Assembly (NCBI RefSeq): GCF_030812215.1
Contig: NZ_JAUSSG010000008.1
Location: 1-64,000, forward strand
Origin: Variovorax boronicumulans
Lineage (GTDB): Bacteria; Pseudomonadota; Gammaproteobacteria; Burkholderiales; Burkholderiaceae_C
DNA length: 64,000 nt
Direction of reading: 5' to 3'
Shown here: one piece after another, positions 1 to 8,483 of the stretch
How the letters are laid out: every line of letters begins with the position of its first letter
How positions within the stretch are numbered: the first letter of the stretch is position 1
Notes under the pieces: generated by a model
Databases searched by the model: none
Told to the model about the DNA's origin: nothing
What the model saw: only the letters and a program-made list of their open reading frames with translations
Translations under genes and position numbers: made by a program

Positions 1-15
1 TTGGAGTCTTCCATA

Positions 16-44
16 GGTGTCCACCTAAATCCTTGGTGGACACC
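16..44. repeat. perfect inverted repeat, 10-bp arms
   Basis: GGTGTCCACC at 16-25 and its exact complement at 35-44 flank a 9-nt loop. No T-run follows on the plus strand, so it is not a classical terminator. It lies just upstream of a minus-strand ATG at 14, so it could be a transposon end or an operator of a gene to the left. Confidence 0.6.
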
Positions 45-93
45 ATCGTCATAGACCCGAGCCCGCAACTCAAGACGGGATCACCGCGCGCTT

Positions 94-137
94 ACAAACA
101 AACAAGCAATCAAGCAAGTAAGTGAGCAGGTAGGCAG
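94..137. repeat. degenerate tetranucleotide tract
   Basis: Eleven consecutive 4-nt units (ACAA three times, GCAA, TCAA, GCAA, GTAA, GTGA, GCAG, GTAG, GCAG) follow the pattern N-pyrimidine-purine-purine. A similar tract lies before rlmI at 21615-21642. The units are too diverged for classical slippage, but their sharing between two unrelated spacers suggests a common origin. Confidence 0.5.
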
Positions 138-360
138 CGCGCCCCGCCAACGGGCGCGCGCCGACCGGCTGCCCTGCGCATCCCGTGGGCGCCCGTCAGT
201 CGCTATTGCTGCTGGGGCTTTGAGACCCGCACGTCGACAACACGCACGCGCCCATCCACACCCGCTCGCATCCACCCATCTACCTGTTCTCGGGTATGGG
301 CTTCGCACGCCCGCCGACCTACCATCGCCGCCGACAAAATCTGACAAATAGGTTGCAAAA

Positions 361-2586
361 ATGGAACGGCAGCATTCGGTGCTTCGGCATGGCCCGGGGA
401 AGCGTTTTCTTCTTCTCTGCATCGGTGCCGCGCTGTCGGCCCTCGTTCTTGCGGGGTGCGGTGGTGGAGGAGGCGGTGGTGGCGGCAGCGCGGGCTTCGG
501 CGGCTTCTTGCCGATCGTGCCGCCGGCACAGCCGCCGTCGTCACCCCCGCCTTCACCTCCCAGCGTCAGCAGCTTCGCCATCGGCGGCACGGCCAGCGGC
601 CTTGCGGGCACGGTGGTCCTGCGCAACAACGACAAGGACGACCTCACGCTCACGGCCGATGGCGCATTTGTCTTCGCCACCCGCGTGGTCGCGGGCAACC
701 CGTATGCCGTCACCGTGGCGCAGCAACCCGTGGGCCAGACCTGCGCGGTGAGCGCGGGCCAAGGCACGGTGAGCGCGAGCACGGGCGACGTGGGCGACGT
801 GCGCGTGGTCTGCGCCGCGCGCACCTACGCCATCGGCGGCACGGTGAGCGGCCTGGCCGCCTCGGGCACGCTGGTCCTGCGCAACAACAACAACGGCGCC
901 GACGAACTGAGCGTGACGGCCAACGGCAGCTTCAGCTTTGCACAGGCGCTACCGCACGGCGCGGCCTTCGACGTGACGGTGCGCACCCAGCCGGTCGGCC
1001 AGCTCTGCACGCTTGCCAACGCGAGCGGCATCGCCACCGCGCCGGTCACCGACATCGTCGCGACCTGCGTGGCCGATCCGGCGAGCCTGCCGCCGTCGGT
1101 GCCCGCGGTGCCTTCGGTGGGCTATGCGCCCAAGGCGTTTCTCTTCAGCTGGACGGCCGAGGCGCGCGCCACGTACTACCGGCTCGGCGAAGACCCGGCG
1201 AACAGCGGCACCTTCGGCGTGCTGGCCGACAACCTGACCGGCACCACCTATGCGCTGCAGAACCTCTCGCTGGCCGCGCCGCCCGCCGCCTACCGCTACG
1301 CGCTGCAGGCCTGCAACGCCAACGGCTGCAGCGCGTGGTCGGCCCCGGTGCTGCCCGACGCGACGCGGGCCATCGGTTATTTCAAGCGGCCGGCCGATCT
1401 TGCCGGCGTCTCCAGCATGGGCCTGGGCAGAAGCGCCATCGCGTTCTCGCCCGACGGCCTGCTCATGGCAATTGCCGACCCGCGGGCGAACGCGGTCCAT
1501 CTGTACGGCAACGACGCGGGCAACTGGCGTTGGGTGCAGACGCTGGTGTGGCCGGAATCGGCGCCGGCGAGCGTGAGTCTTTCGGACGACGGCACCTTGC
1601 TCGCGGGGCGCTTTCAGAGCGGCACGATCCAGGGCGGCCAGGTGGAGGTGTATGTGCGCGGGCCGCAGGGGTGGGCGCACAGCGAGACGTGGAGGTCGCC
1701 GCTGCCGCGTAACCTCGGCGACTTCGGCTCGTCGGTGAGCGTGTCGCGCGACGGCACGGTGGCCGTGGTGTCGGAGTACGGCATCACGGGGGCGGGCGAC
1801 TTCTATGTGTACCGCAAGGCGTCGGGCCAGTGGGTCCTGGAGCAGCGCATCGACGCGCCGAGCGGCGAGCCGGGCTCGCTCTTCGGCGCGTTCGCCACGA
1901 TCTCGCAAGACGGCGCGACGATCGCGGTGGGGGCGCAGTACGAAAACTCCGCTGGCGGCCTGGCCGACGCCGGTGCGGCGTACGTGTACACCAAGGCCGC
2001 CGGTGCGGGCGGCTGGACGCTGAACACCCGCTTCGAGCAGCCGGTGCAGTCGGCCAACGCGTGGTTCGGCGGCTCGATCGCGATGTCGGGCAACGGCGAG
2101 GTGGTGATCGTCGGCGCGAGCCGCGAAGACGACGCGGGCTACACGGTGGCGGGCGCGCTGTACGTGTACCGGCGCGTCGGGGCGGGCTATCAGCTGGAGC
2201 AGCGAATCTCCGCGCCCCTGCCTCAGGTGGAGGCGCGCTTCGGTGGCTACGGCACCAGCGTTTCCGGCGACGGCTCGCTGATCGCCGTCGCGAGCTTCCG
2301 CGACGGCGCGGCATCCGCCGGCGTGAACGGCGACATGACGCCGGCAGGCACCAGCTCGGGCGCGGTCATGCTGTATGAGAAGCGCGCATCGGGCTGGGCG
2401 CTCAAGAGCTTCGTGAAGGCGCCGAACCCGGGCAGCGGCGATGCGTTCGGCTACGGGCTGACGCTTTCCGCGGATGGCAAGACGCTCGCGGTGGGGGCGT
2501 ACGGCGAGGCGAGCAACGCGACGGGGATCGGGGGGAATCAGGCGGACAACTCTGTGCCTTCGGCGGGGGCGGTTTATTTGTATTGA
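361..2586 (+). CDS. large lipoprotein with FG-GAP-like beta-propeller
   Basis: This 741-residue protein is probably exported and lipid-anchored. A basic N-terminus and hydrophobic stretch end in a lipobox (L-A-G-C, Cys33), followed by a run of nine glycines and a Pro/Ser-rich linker. Two tandem beta-sandwich repeats follow (about residues 70-152 and 154-240), each starting near AIGGT-SGL with an R-N-N motif and ending in a cysteine-containing strand. A fibronectin-like stretch (about 245-335) leads to a C-terminal half of repeated blades of the type FGGS-A-S-DG--V-VGA--------GA-YVY, typical of FG-GAP/integrin-alpha-like propellers. The ligand is unknown. It stands alone, convergent with the minus-strand genes downstream. 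The family assignment is by pattern and the function is not known. Confidence 0.85.
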   Translation: MERQHSVLRHGPGKRFLLLCIGAALSALVLAGCGGGGGGGGGSAGFGGFLPIVPPAQPPSSPPPSPPSVSSFAIGGTASGLAGTVVLRNNDKDDLTLTADGAFVFATRVVAGNPYAVTVAQQPVGQTCAVSAGQGTVSASTGDVGDVRVVCAARTYAIGGTVSGLAASGTLVLRNNNNGADELSVTANGSFSFAQALPHGAAFDVTVRTQPVGQLCTLANASGIATAPVTDIVATCVADPASLPPSVPAVPSVGYAPKAFLFSWTAEARATYYRLGEDPANSGTFGVLADNLTGTTYALQNLSLAAPPAAYRYALQACNANGCSAWSAPVLPDATRAIGYFKRPADLAGVSSMGLGRSAIAFSPDGLLMAIADPRANAVHLYGNDAGNWRWVQTLVWPESAPASVSLSDDGTLLAGRFQSGTIQGGQVEVYVRGPQGWAHSETWRSPLPRNLGDFGSSVSVSRDGTVAVVSEYGITGAGDFYVYRKASGQWVLEQRIDAPSGEPGSLFGAFATISQDGATIAVGAQYENSAGGLADAGAAYVYTKAAGAGGWTLNTRFEQPVQSANAWFGGSIAMSGNGEVVIVGASREDDAGYTVAGALYVYRRVGAGYQLEQRISAPLPQVEARFGGYGTSVSGDGSLIAVASFRDGAASAGVNGDMTPAGTSSGAVMLYEKRASGWALKSFVKAPNPGSGDAFGYGLTLSADGKTLAVGAYGEASNATGIGGNQADNSVPSAGAVYLY

Positions 2587-2664
2587 GGGGACCGCCGAAC
2601 GAGCATGCGAGGCTCCATGCGGGAATGAAGGCGCGGGCAAGGGCAAGGAATCAGTGAGTTCGCA

Positions 2665-3114
2665 TCAGCGCTCCAACTCGTCCGGGAGGCCAGGATTGCA
2701 GCCCGGCAGTTTCAGTCTCCCGACATCGGGGTAGAGCTGAACGACTGCGAAATCATTGCTCTCTTCGAAGCGGTTCTTCGGGAAGCGATAAGCCTGGGAA
2801 GCCGATGCGATCGGGAGCTCGGTGCGCAGCAACATGCGCAGTGCTCTTGCCGTGTTGGCCGCGCGCAGCCGGGCCAGATTTCTGGTCTCACGAGGAGCCT
2901 CGCCGGAAGCGCCGGCCTCCACCGCAGCGCTCGTGTACAGAGGGTAGGCCGCGTAAGAACGGCCGATCCATTCCGAGAGCTTGATGACCTGCGATCGATC
3001 CAGCTCTGCCGAGCCGGGTTCGAAAGTCACTTGGGCCTGCACGATGTAGCTGCATGCCGGGGCCTGCCCGGTAGCCAGCACCAGAGACAGCACGGCGAAG
3101 AATCTAGCTCCCAT
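2665..3114 (-). CDS. small exported protein, putative immunity partner of the PAAR effector
   Basis: This encodes 149 residues with a signal peptide (MGARFFAVLSLVLATGQAPA then Cys). The mature part has a weak OmpA-like pattern: F-E-P-G-S-A-E-L near its start, then E-A-G-A-S-G and N-L-A-R-L-R-A-A-N. The start at 3114 was chosen because ATGGGAGCTAG overlaps the stop of the effector gene by 11 nt, indicating translational coupling; an ATG at 3144 is also open. Its position directly downstream of a predicted toxic peptidase, with predicted export to the periplasm, suggests it neutralises that peptidase. This is inference; an adaptor or envelope role is also possible. Confidence 0.6.
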   Translation of the reverse strand: MGARFFAVLSLVLATGQAPACSYIVQAQVTFEPGSAELDRSQVIKLSEWIGRSYAAYPLYTSAAVEAGASGEAPRETRNLARLRAANTARALRMLLRTELPIASASQAYRFPKNRFEESNDFAVVQLYPDVGRLKLPGCNPGLPDELER

Positions 3115-4105
3115 AAGACTCTCCCCAAACGACATAGCCAGCAATGCTGTCGGCGTTGTTCCTCACCTTGTCGGGAGTTGCCTTTGCTGCCCTCAGAGAA
3201 TCGCCGAGGTGGTTGATCGTGTCGAAACTGCCAAAGGTGTCGTCGAAATGCGTGACTTCGTGCACAAGCGTTGACAGCTGCGAATCGACGGTTGCAGATG
3301 TCGTTCGCAGATGGCAGAAGTCGATGTGAATGGCGATGGTGTGCGTTCGAATGTCGGGTTTGCAGACCGCCGCCATAACCCCCGATGGAGGCTCGATGAT
3401 GCAGTTCACGTGCTTCAGGGCCGTGAGCGAATAGCGCACGAAGTTTTTCTCCTGCAGGCCACGCAACACCCGGTCGCAGGCCGAGAGGCCCGCGTGCAGG
3501 TACTCCCGCAAGGATGAGTCCGCCTTGCCGAACCATTGGGCAACGCGCGCCTGATCGGCACCGTTCCAGCGCCGAAGTTCAGGCAGGCGCTTGTTTGCGA
3601 TGAGCTCTACCGCCCTGTCTCGAATTGCCATCATCCGGATGGCGAAATCCTTGTTGGTCATGTTCGGGCAGATGTTCTCGGTCTGCTCGGCCTCTGGCGG
3701 ATGCGTGACAGCGGCATCCACTGTCTTCTTGAAGGCGGCCATTTCCGCTTTGGCGGTGGCTGCTGCGGTCGTGGCCAGCACCGATGCGCTCGGTGCGACT
3801 CCAACCGCCCGCGAGTCTTCATCGTCATACGTCGCAGATTGCTGCAGCACAGAGACCAGCGGCTGCGGCACCGGGCACTGGCAAACAACCACATCTCCCT
3901 CCAGCGCCGCCTCTGATATGAACTGCGGCCTGCGCGGTCCTCCTGCCTTCGCGATGATGCCGACGCTGTTGCATCCCTCGCAGTAAGCCCTGCCACCGAT
4001 CAATGCCACCCGATGGCCATGCAGTTCGCTCGTCGGGCCGCCGTAGGGCAGCACGCGACCGCCAGGGGCCGGCGGATCGCCGACCACGAGAATTCTTCGC
4101 ATCAT
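3104..4105 (-). CDS. PAAR-domain protein with M35-like metallopeptidase domain (probable T6SS effector)
   Basis: The protein has 333 residues. Residues 1-85 form a PAAR domain (VVGDPPAPGGRVLPYGGP, HRVALIGGRAYCEGC, GDVVVCQCP), the cone that caps VgrG spikes of type VI secretion systems. After an Ala-rich linker (about 100-145), the C-terminal third carries H-E-V-T-H (282-286) and, downstream, G-S-F-D (292-295), matching the HExxH plus GxxD aspzincin signature of M35/lysine-specific metallo-endopeptidases. The NNAD-SIAGY ending also fits that family. The start at 4105 has a strong GGGAGG 7 nt upstream. No VgrG or T6SS structural gene is in the window, so it is an orphan cargo gene. Targets are unknown, presumably periplasmic proteins of competitors. 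Confidence 0.85.
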   Translation of the reverse strand: MMRRILVVGDPPAPGGRVLPYGGPTSELHGHRVALIGGRAYCEGCNSVGIIAKAGGPRRPQFISEAALEGDVVVCQCPVPQPLVSVLQQSATYDDEDSRAVGVAPSASVLATTAAATAKAEMAAFKKTVDAAVTHPPEAEQTENICPNMTNKDFAIRMMAIRDRAVELIANKRLPELRRWNGADQARVAQWFGKADSSLREYLHAGLSACDRVLRGLQEKNFVRYSLTALKHVNCIIEPPSGVMAAVCKPDIRTHTIAIHIDFCHLRTTSATVDSQLSTLVHEVTHFDDTFGSFDTINHLGDSLRAAKATPDKVRNNADSIAGYVVWGESYGS

Positions 4106-4110
4106 CTTGG

Positions 4111-4137
4111 AACCTCCCAGTTGTGGTCTGGGAGGTT
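4111..4137 (-). promoter_or_regulatory. hairpin that buries the Shine-Dalgarno of the PAAR effector
   Basis: In the minus-strand transcript AACCTCCCAG, a 7-nt loop and CTGGGAGGTT form a perfect 10-bp stem. The 3' arm contains the GGGAGG ribosome-binding site and ends 5 nt before the ATG at 4105. The 5' arm is an exact anti-Shine-Dalgarno. Translation of the toxin should be repressed unless the stem is melted or bound. Confidence 0.65.
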
Positions 4138-4232
4138 GTAGGCCGATGCAGCCGATGACACTGTGGCCCAAGGTCAACCGGCTAGAACTTTGTCACGCCG
4201 GCCGCGATTCAAGTTTTCCCGATGGACGCTGC

Positions 4233-5708
4233 CTATCCCCCACGCGCCGGAAAAATGCTCTTCTTCACCAGCGCATGCACGCCCCAGTTCCCATCCACCA
4301 CCTGCGTGATGCCGAAGTCCACCGCAATCGACATCAGCGAGATCGCCTCGTCCTCGCCCAGCCCCTGCGTGGTCATGAGGAAGTGGCGCATCTTGTGATA
4401 CGCGTCCCTGAGCGCCAGGTCGACCGATGACTTCTTGAAGATCTGGTTCTGCGCATCGGGCCCGAGTTCGGCCAGGTAGTTCGCGTAGCTGAAGCCGTGC
4501 AGCAGCCATTCGTCCTGCGTCTCCAGCAGGGGGTAGCGCAGCTCGGCCAGCGGGGTGCCGGGCAGGCTGGCCTTCTTGTGCAGGATGAGCTGGAAGGTGC
4601 CGGTCAGCGAGCATTCGATGGCGGTGCCGCACAGCTCCGAATCGCCTTGCGACGCATGCGGATCGCCCACGGTGAACATGGCGCCGGGGGCGGCCACGGG
4701 AAAGTACATGGTCGCGCCCTTGCCGATGCGCCAGTTGTCGATGTTGCCGCCGGTGTAGCTGGGCGGAATGGAGCTGACCATGTCGGCCTCCGCCGGCGCC
4801 ACGCCGATGGTGCCGAAGTGCGGACGCACGGGCACGCGGATGTTCTTGAGCACGTTCTCGTTCTTGCTGACGGTGCGGTGGTCCACGGGCACGCCGGGAT
4901 AGTCGATGGTGGGGTGCACCACGCCGAAGGGGTCGGTCTGCGGGGTCCAGCGGAAGTTGTAGACGGCGCGCGCCCAGTTGCGCTCGCCGGTCACGTCGAC
5001 CTCGTAGATGGTGACGACCTCGCGCTTCTTCGGCTCGGTGAGGGTGTCGCCGTAGTGAAAGCCCCAGTTGGCGGCGGCGTTGCTGCCGAAGGCGCGGCCC
5101 TTGTACTTGGGGTTGCCCGAAGGGCGGGGCACGACGTCGATGATGCGCACCTCGAGGATGTCGCCGGGCTCGGCATCCTTCACGCGCACGGGGCCGGTGC
5201 AGATGTGCACGCCCTGGCCGCCGCCCGCGCCGTTCTTCGCGTCCATGGGGCCGGCGCCGCGCCGGTTGACGCCCTTGCGCTGCTTGTCCCAGAAGAACAC
5301 GCTCTCGGCGCCGGCATCGCCCTGCACCATGCGTTCGGCGTCGTCGTTGGCGTGGTGGGTCAGGGTCTCGATGGTCACGTAGTCGCCGGACTCGACCTCG
5401 ACGACGGGCTTGGCGCTCTTGCTGAAGTAGCCCCAGAGCACGGTGTTGGCTGCGGCCGGAATGTAGTAGTGGCTGGCCATGCCGCTTCCCGGCTTGCCGG
5501 TGCTCGATGCGCCCTGGGCGAAGGCGCTGGCCGGCGCCATCGCACCAGTCAACGCGCCCACCGAGACGGCGCCGCCGCCGACAACCATGGCATCGCGCAG
5601 GAACGAGCGGCGGGCGACCTGGAACTCTTCCTTGATGAGTTTTTCTTCGGCGGGCGAGGCGCCGTGGGTGCAGGCCGGGCTGCAGATGTGGTTGTAGGGG
5701 GTGGTCAT
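4233..5708 (-). CDS. Tat-exported acetamidase/formamidase family protein
   Basis: This 491-residue protein belongs to the acetamidase/formamidase (FmdA/AmdA) family, which hydrolyses formamide or short amides to the acid and ammonia. Residues 33-41 (RRSFLRDAM) followed by an Ala/Gly-rich hydrophobic segment form a twin-arginine signal, so the enzyme probably acts in the periplasm, unusual for a family best known as cytoplasmic. Conserved blocks include AGAESVFFWD, GVHICTGPV, WGFHYGD and DPHASQGDSELCGTAIE. The start at 5708 has AAGGAG 8 nt upstream. It is transcribed away from an AraC regulator whose C-terminus is a paralogue of this enzyme. The substrate is not established. Confidence 0.88.
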   Translation of the reverse strand: MTTPYNHICSPACTHGASPAEEKLIKEEFQVARRSFLRDAMVVGGGAVSVGALTGAMAPASAFAQGASSTGKPGSGMASHYYIPAAANTVLWGYFSKSAKPVVEVESGDYVTIETLTHHANDDAERMVQGDAGAESVFFWDKQRKGVNRRGAGPMDAKNGAGGGQGVHICTGPVRVKDAEPGDILEVRIIDVVPRPSGNPKYKGRAFGSNAAANWGFHYGDTLTEPKKREVVTIYEVDVTGERNWARAVYNFRWTPQTDPFGVVHPTIDYPGVPVDHRTVSKNENVLKNIRVPVRPHFGTIGVAPAEADMVSSIPPSYTGGNIDNWRIGKGATMYFPVAAPGAMFTVGDPHASQGDSELCGTAIECSLTGTFQLILHKKASLPGTPLAELRYPLLETQDEWLLHGFSYANYLAELGPDAQNQIFKKSSVDLALRDAYHKMRHFLMTTQGLGEDEAISLMSIAVDFGITQVVDGNWGVHALVKKSIFPARGG

Positions 5709-5778
5709 TGGAACGCTCCTTGCGAGTGGGCTGTTGATGATGTGCAACCCAAGTCTCGAAGGACGGTGGCGTCTCGGC

Positions 5779-5807
5779 CTTGTCGGCAGGCGCACAAAAA
5801 CTTGTCG
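5779..5807. promoter_or_regulatory. candidate AraC-type operator: direct repeat 22 bp apart
   Basis: CTTGTCG occurs at 5779-5785 and again at 5801-5807, a spacing of about two helical turns, as AraC/XylS-type proteins often require. It lies between the divergent Tat-formamidase and the AraC-formamidase fusion genes. The sites are inferred from spacing and position only. Confidence 0.35.
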
Positions 5808-5870
5808 CGGCCTCGTTCGGGGCCGATTGCCCTGTACCCGTCCGCCGCGTCCCCTCATAGTTCGACCCTG

Positions 5871-8321
5871 ATGCTCGACGACCTCCGACGCTTTTCGACC
5901 GATGCCTTTCCCGAGGCGCTGCGGCAGTCCGCGCTGGACGAGGTGCTGGCCCGCGCGCTGATGCGCACCGAGGCGGGCGTGGGGGAGGGGCTGCCGTCGC
6001 TCGAAGGGCATGTGTCCTCGCGCAGCTCGACGCTCGACTCGGTGTTCGTGCGGCTCGCGTTCTCGCCGCAGGTGCTGGTGCCCGACGGCGGCAACGCGCG
6101 GCATTCGGGGCGTGCGGTGTTGCTGTTCGTGCTGCTCAAGGGCAGCGGCGTGCTGCAGGAGCAGGGCGCGTCGGTCGCGCTCGCCGCCAATGCCGCCGTG
6201 CTGCTCGACCCGGCACAGGCGTGGCGGCTGGCGCTGCACACCGATTGCCGCGCGCTGGTGGTCAAGCTGGAATCGGCGAGCTTCCTGTTGCGGCTGGTGC
6301 GTACCTGCAACCCCGAGGCCAAGCGCATCACGCCGGCGCATGGCGTCGGCGCGATGTGCCTGGCCATGGCGGAATCGCTGGCCGAGCAGATCGATCACCT
6401 GGGGCGTGACGACCTGCTGTCGGTCGAGGCCACGCTCACCGACCTCCTGGTCACCTGCCTGTCGCGCGAGGCAGAAACGTCGACCGAGCTGGCGGAGCCT
6501 TCGGACCAGCCGACCTCGGTGCAGTTGAGCCACCTGCGGCGCATCTGCCGGACCGTCGAGGCGCGGCTGGGCGACGCGGAGTTGTCCGTGGAGAGCGTCG
6601 CGCGCATCGAGGGGCTCTCCGCGCGCTACCTGCAGAAGCTCTTCAAAGTGGGCGCAACGAGTTTCAGCGAGTACCTGCGCGAACGTCGGCTGGAGCGTTG
6701 CAGGCTCGACCTGGCGAACCGGGCGCTGAACCACTTCACGATTTCGGAGTTGTGCTTTCGCTGGGGCTTCGGCGATGCGGCGAATTTCAGCCGGGCCTTC
6801 ACGGCGCGCTATGGCGTATCGCCGAAGGCCTACCGCGCGCAGCCGGCATCGCATGCGCAGACGCTGCACGACCAGCGCGGGCGACCGCTGAAGGGGAGCG
6901 AGACAAAACCGGCCGCCGCCGATGCGGCGCCGGCGCGCACGCCGCACAGTCCGTTCCAGGCGCTGCTGGGCGACCACGCCCGCTACGCGGTGGCGCTGGC
7001 CTTGATCCCCAAGCGCTCGGCCACTTCGGCCACTTCGGCAGCCAACGGTGCCGCGCCCAGCCACTGCCACTACTACCTGCCCGTGTCCGACAAGACGGTG
7101 CACTGGGGCTACCTCAGCCGCTCGCTGAAGCCGGTGATCTCGGTGCGCTCGGGCGACGTGGTGACCATCGAGACGCTGACGCAGCACGCCTCGGACGACC
7201 GCGAACGCATGATCGACGGCGACCCGGGGGCGGAGAGCGTCTTTCACTGGACCGCCGACAAGAAAGCCGTCGACCGCCGCGGCGCCGGGCCGATGGACGC
7301 GTCGATCTTCGGGCGCGGCGCGGGCGAGGGCTTCGGCGTGCACATCTGCACCGGGCCGGTCTATGTGCACGACGCGGAGCCGGGCGACGTGCTGGAGATC
7401 CGCATCCTCGACGTGCAGCCGAGGCCCAGTTGCAGCGCGGCGTTTCACGGGCGCATCTTCGGCAGCAACGCGGCGGCGTGGTGGGGCTTTCACTACCGCG
7501 ACCAGATCACCGAGCCGAAGAAGCGCGAGGTGGTCACCATCTACGAGATCGACAACGCCGTGCCGCAGGAGCCGGTGGCGCGCGCCGTCTACAACTTCCG
7601 CTGGACGCCGCAGACAGACCCCTTCGGCGTGCGGCACGAGACCATCGACTACCCGGGGGTGCCGGTCGACCCCGAGACCATCGTCAAGCGCTTCGGCGTA
7701 TTGGAAAAGGCGCGCGTGCCGCTGCGGCCGCACTTCGGCATGCTCGCGGTGGCGCCGCGCGAGGCCGGCATGGTCGATTCGATTCCACCGGGCTACTTCG
7801 GCGGCAACCTCGACAACTGGCGCGCGGGCAAGGGCGCGAAGCTGTTCCTGCCGGTGTCGGTGCCCGGCGCCCTGTTCTCGGCGGGCGACCCGCATGCGTC
7901 GCAGGGCGATTCGGAACTGTGCGGCACGGCCATCGAATGCTCGCTGACGGGGGTGTTCCAGCTGGTGCTGCACAAGCGCGCGCAGATCGAGGGTGGGTTC
8001 CTGGCGGAGCTGAACTACCCCTTTCTCGAAACCGAGACCGAATGGGTGGTGCAGGGCTTCAGCTTTGCCAACCACCTGAGCGAGCTGGGGGCCGACGCGC
8101 AAGCGCAGATCTACAAGAAATCGTCGCTCGAAGGCGCCATGCGCGATGCATTCAACAAGACGCGGCGCTACCTGATGCAAGCCCATTCGCTGGACGAAGA
8201 CGAAGCGGTGTCGCTGATCTCGGTGGCGGTCGATTTCGCGGTGACGCAGGTGGTGGACGGCAACTGGGGCGTGCACGCGGTGATCAAGAAGGCGCTGTTC
8301 CCGAAGAATCTGGCGGCCTGA
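5871..8321 (+). CDS. AraC-family regulator fused to an acetamidase/formamidase domain
   Basis: This 816-residue fusion has an N-terminal AraC-binding-like domain (about 1-205) and a double helix-turn-helix at about 218-323 (LSVESVARIEGLSARYLQKL; ISELCFRWGFGDAANFSRAF). A polar linker (325-395) leads to a complete acetamidase/formamidase domain (about 397-816) with the same blocks as the divergent enzyme, including GAESVFHW, GVHICTGPV and DPHASQGDSELCGTAIE. No ATG lies in the linker, so a separate enzyme start is unlikely. The start at 5871 lacks a strong ribosome site; the open frame upstream to 4497 is the antisense of the neighbour and was discarded. It probably regulates the divergent enzyme, with the C-terminal domain either sensing the amide or still catalytic. 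Confidence 0.88.
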   Translation: MLDDLRRFSTDAFPEALRQSALDEVLARALMRTEAGVGEGLPSLEGHVSSRSSTLDSVFVRLAFSPQVLVPDGGNARHSGRAVLLFVLLKGSGVLQEQGASVALAANAAVLLDPAQAWRLALHTDCRALVVKLESASFLLRLVRTCNPEAKRITPAHGVGAMCLAMAESLAEQIDHLGRDDLLSVEATLTDLLVTCLSREAETSTELAEPSDQPTSVQLSHLRRICRTVEARLGDAELSVESVARIEGLSARYLQKLFKVGATSFSEYLRERRLERCRLDLANRALNHFTISELCFRWGFGDAANFSRAFTARYGVSPKAYRAQPASHAQTLHDQRGRPLKGSETKPAAADAAPARTPHSPFQALLGDHARYAVALALIPKRSATSATSAANGAAPSHCHYYLPVSDKTVHWGYLSRSLKPVISVRSGDVVTIETLTQHASDDRERMIDGDPGAESVFHWTADKKAVDRRGAGPMDASIFGRGAGEGFGVHICTGPVYVHDAEPGDVLEIRILDVQPRPSCSAAFHGRIFGSNAAAWWGFHYRDQITEPKKREVVTIYEIDNAVPQEPVARAVYNFRWTPQTDPFGVRHETIDYPGVPVDPETIVKRFGVLEKARVPLRPHFGMLAVAPREAGMVDSIPPGYFGGNLDNWRAGKGAKLFLPVSVPGALFSAGDPHASQGDSELCGTAIECSLTGVFQLVLHKRAQIEGGFLAELNYPFLETETEWVVQGFSFANHLSELGADAQAQIYKKSSLEGAMRDAFNKTRRYLMQAHSLDEDEAVSLISVAVDFAVTQVVDGNWGVHAVIKKALFPKNLAA

Positions 8322-8483
8322 GGGGGGCTGGCGCGCTTTGGGCGGGGTTGGGGATGAACCCCCGGGGGCTTCGCAGAAATATTTTTTGCTTTCCCTGCAT
8401 CCAAACGCGCATCTGGCGGGTAGTTACTTTCAGCAGCGAGGAGCTGCTGTCCTTCTACAACCCAGGAATCCAGGAGCAATTCC

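Larger units (their letters stand above)
1..360. other. intergenic stretch before the lipoprotein gene
   Basis: No convincing gene is seen. The stretch holds a perfect 10-bp inverted repeat (16-44), a degenerate tetranucleotide tract (94-137) and a GC-rich hairpin with 8-bp arms GCGCGCCC and GGGCGCGC (137-144 and 152-159). Open frames on both strands here are low-complexity and do not look like protein. On the minus strand an ATG at 14-12 starts a frame (M-E-D-S) that leaves the window at once, so an upstream gene cannot be judged. Confidence 0.6.

Noticed and set aside
137..159. GC-rich hairpin as a terminator
   Set aside because: No T-run and no identified gene ends just before it.
457..486. 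Glycine-codon run in the lipoprotein gene as a phase-variable tract
   Set aside because: Codons are mixed GGT, GGA and GGC; slippage by whole codons would keep frame, so on/off switching is not expected.
949..2646. Long minus-strand open frame opposite the lipoprotein
   Set aside because: Arg/Ala/His-rich shadow frame caused by high GC at third positions; no domain pattern.
4497..5870. In-frame extension of the AraC-formamidase gene to a 1274-residue protein
   Set aside because: The extra part is the antisense of the formamidase gene and low-complexity; the conserved AraC N-terminus begins at 5871.
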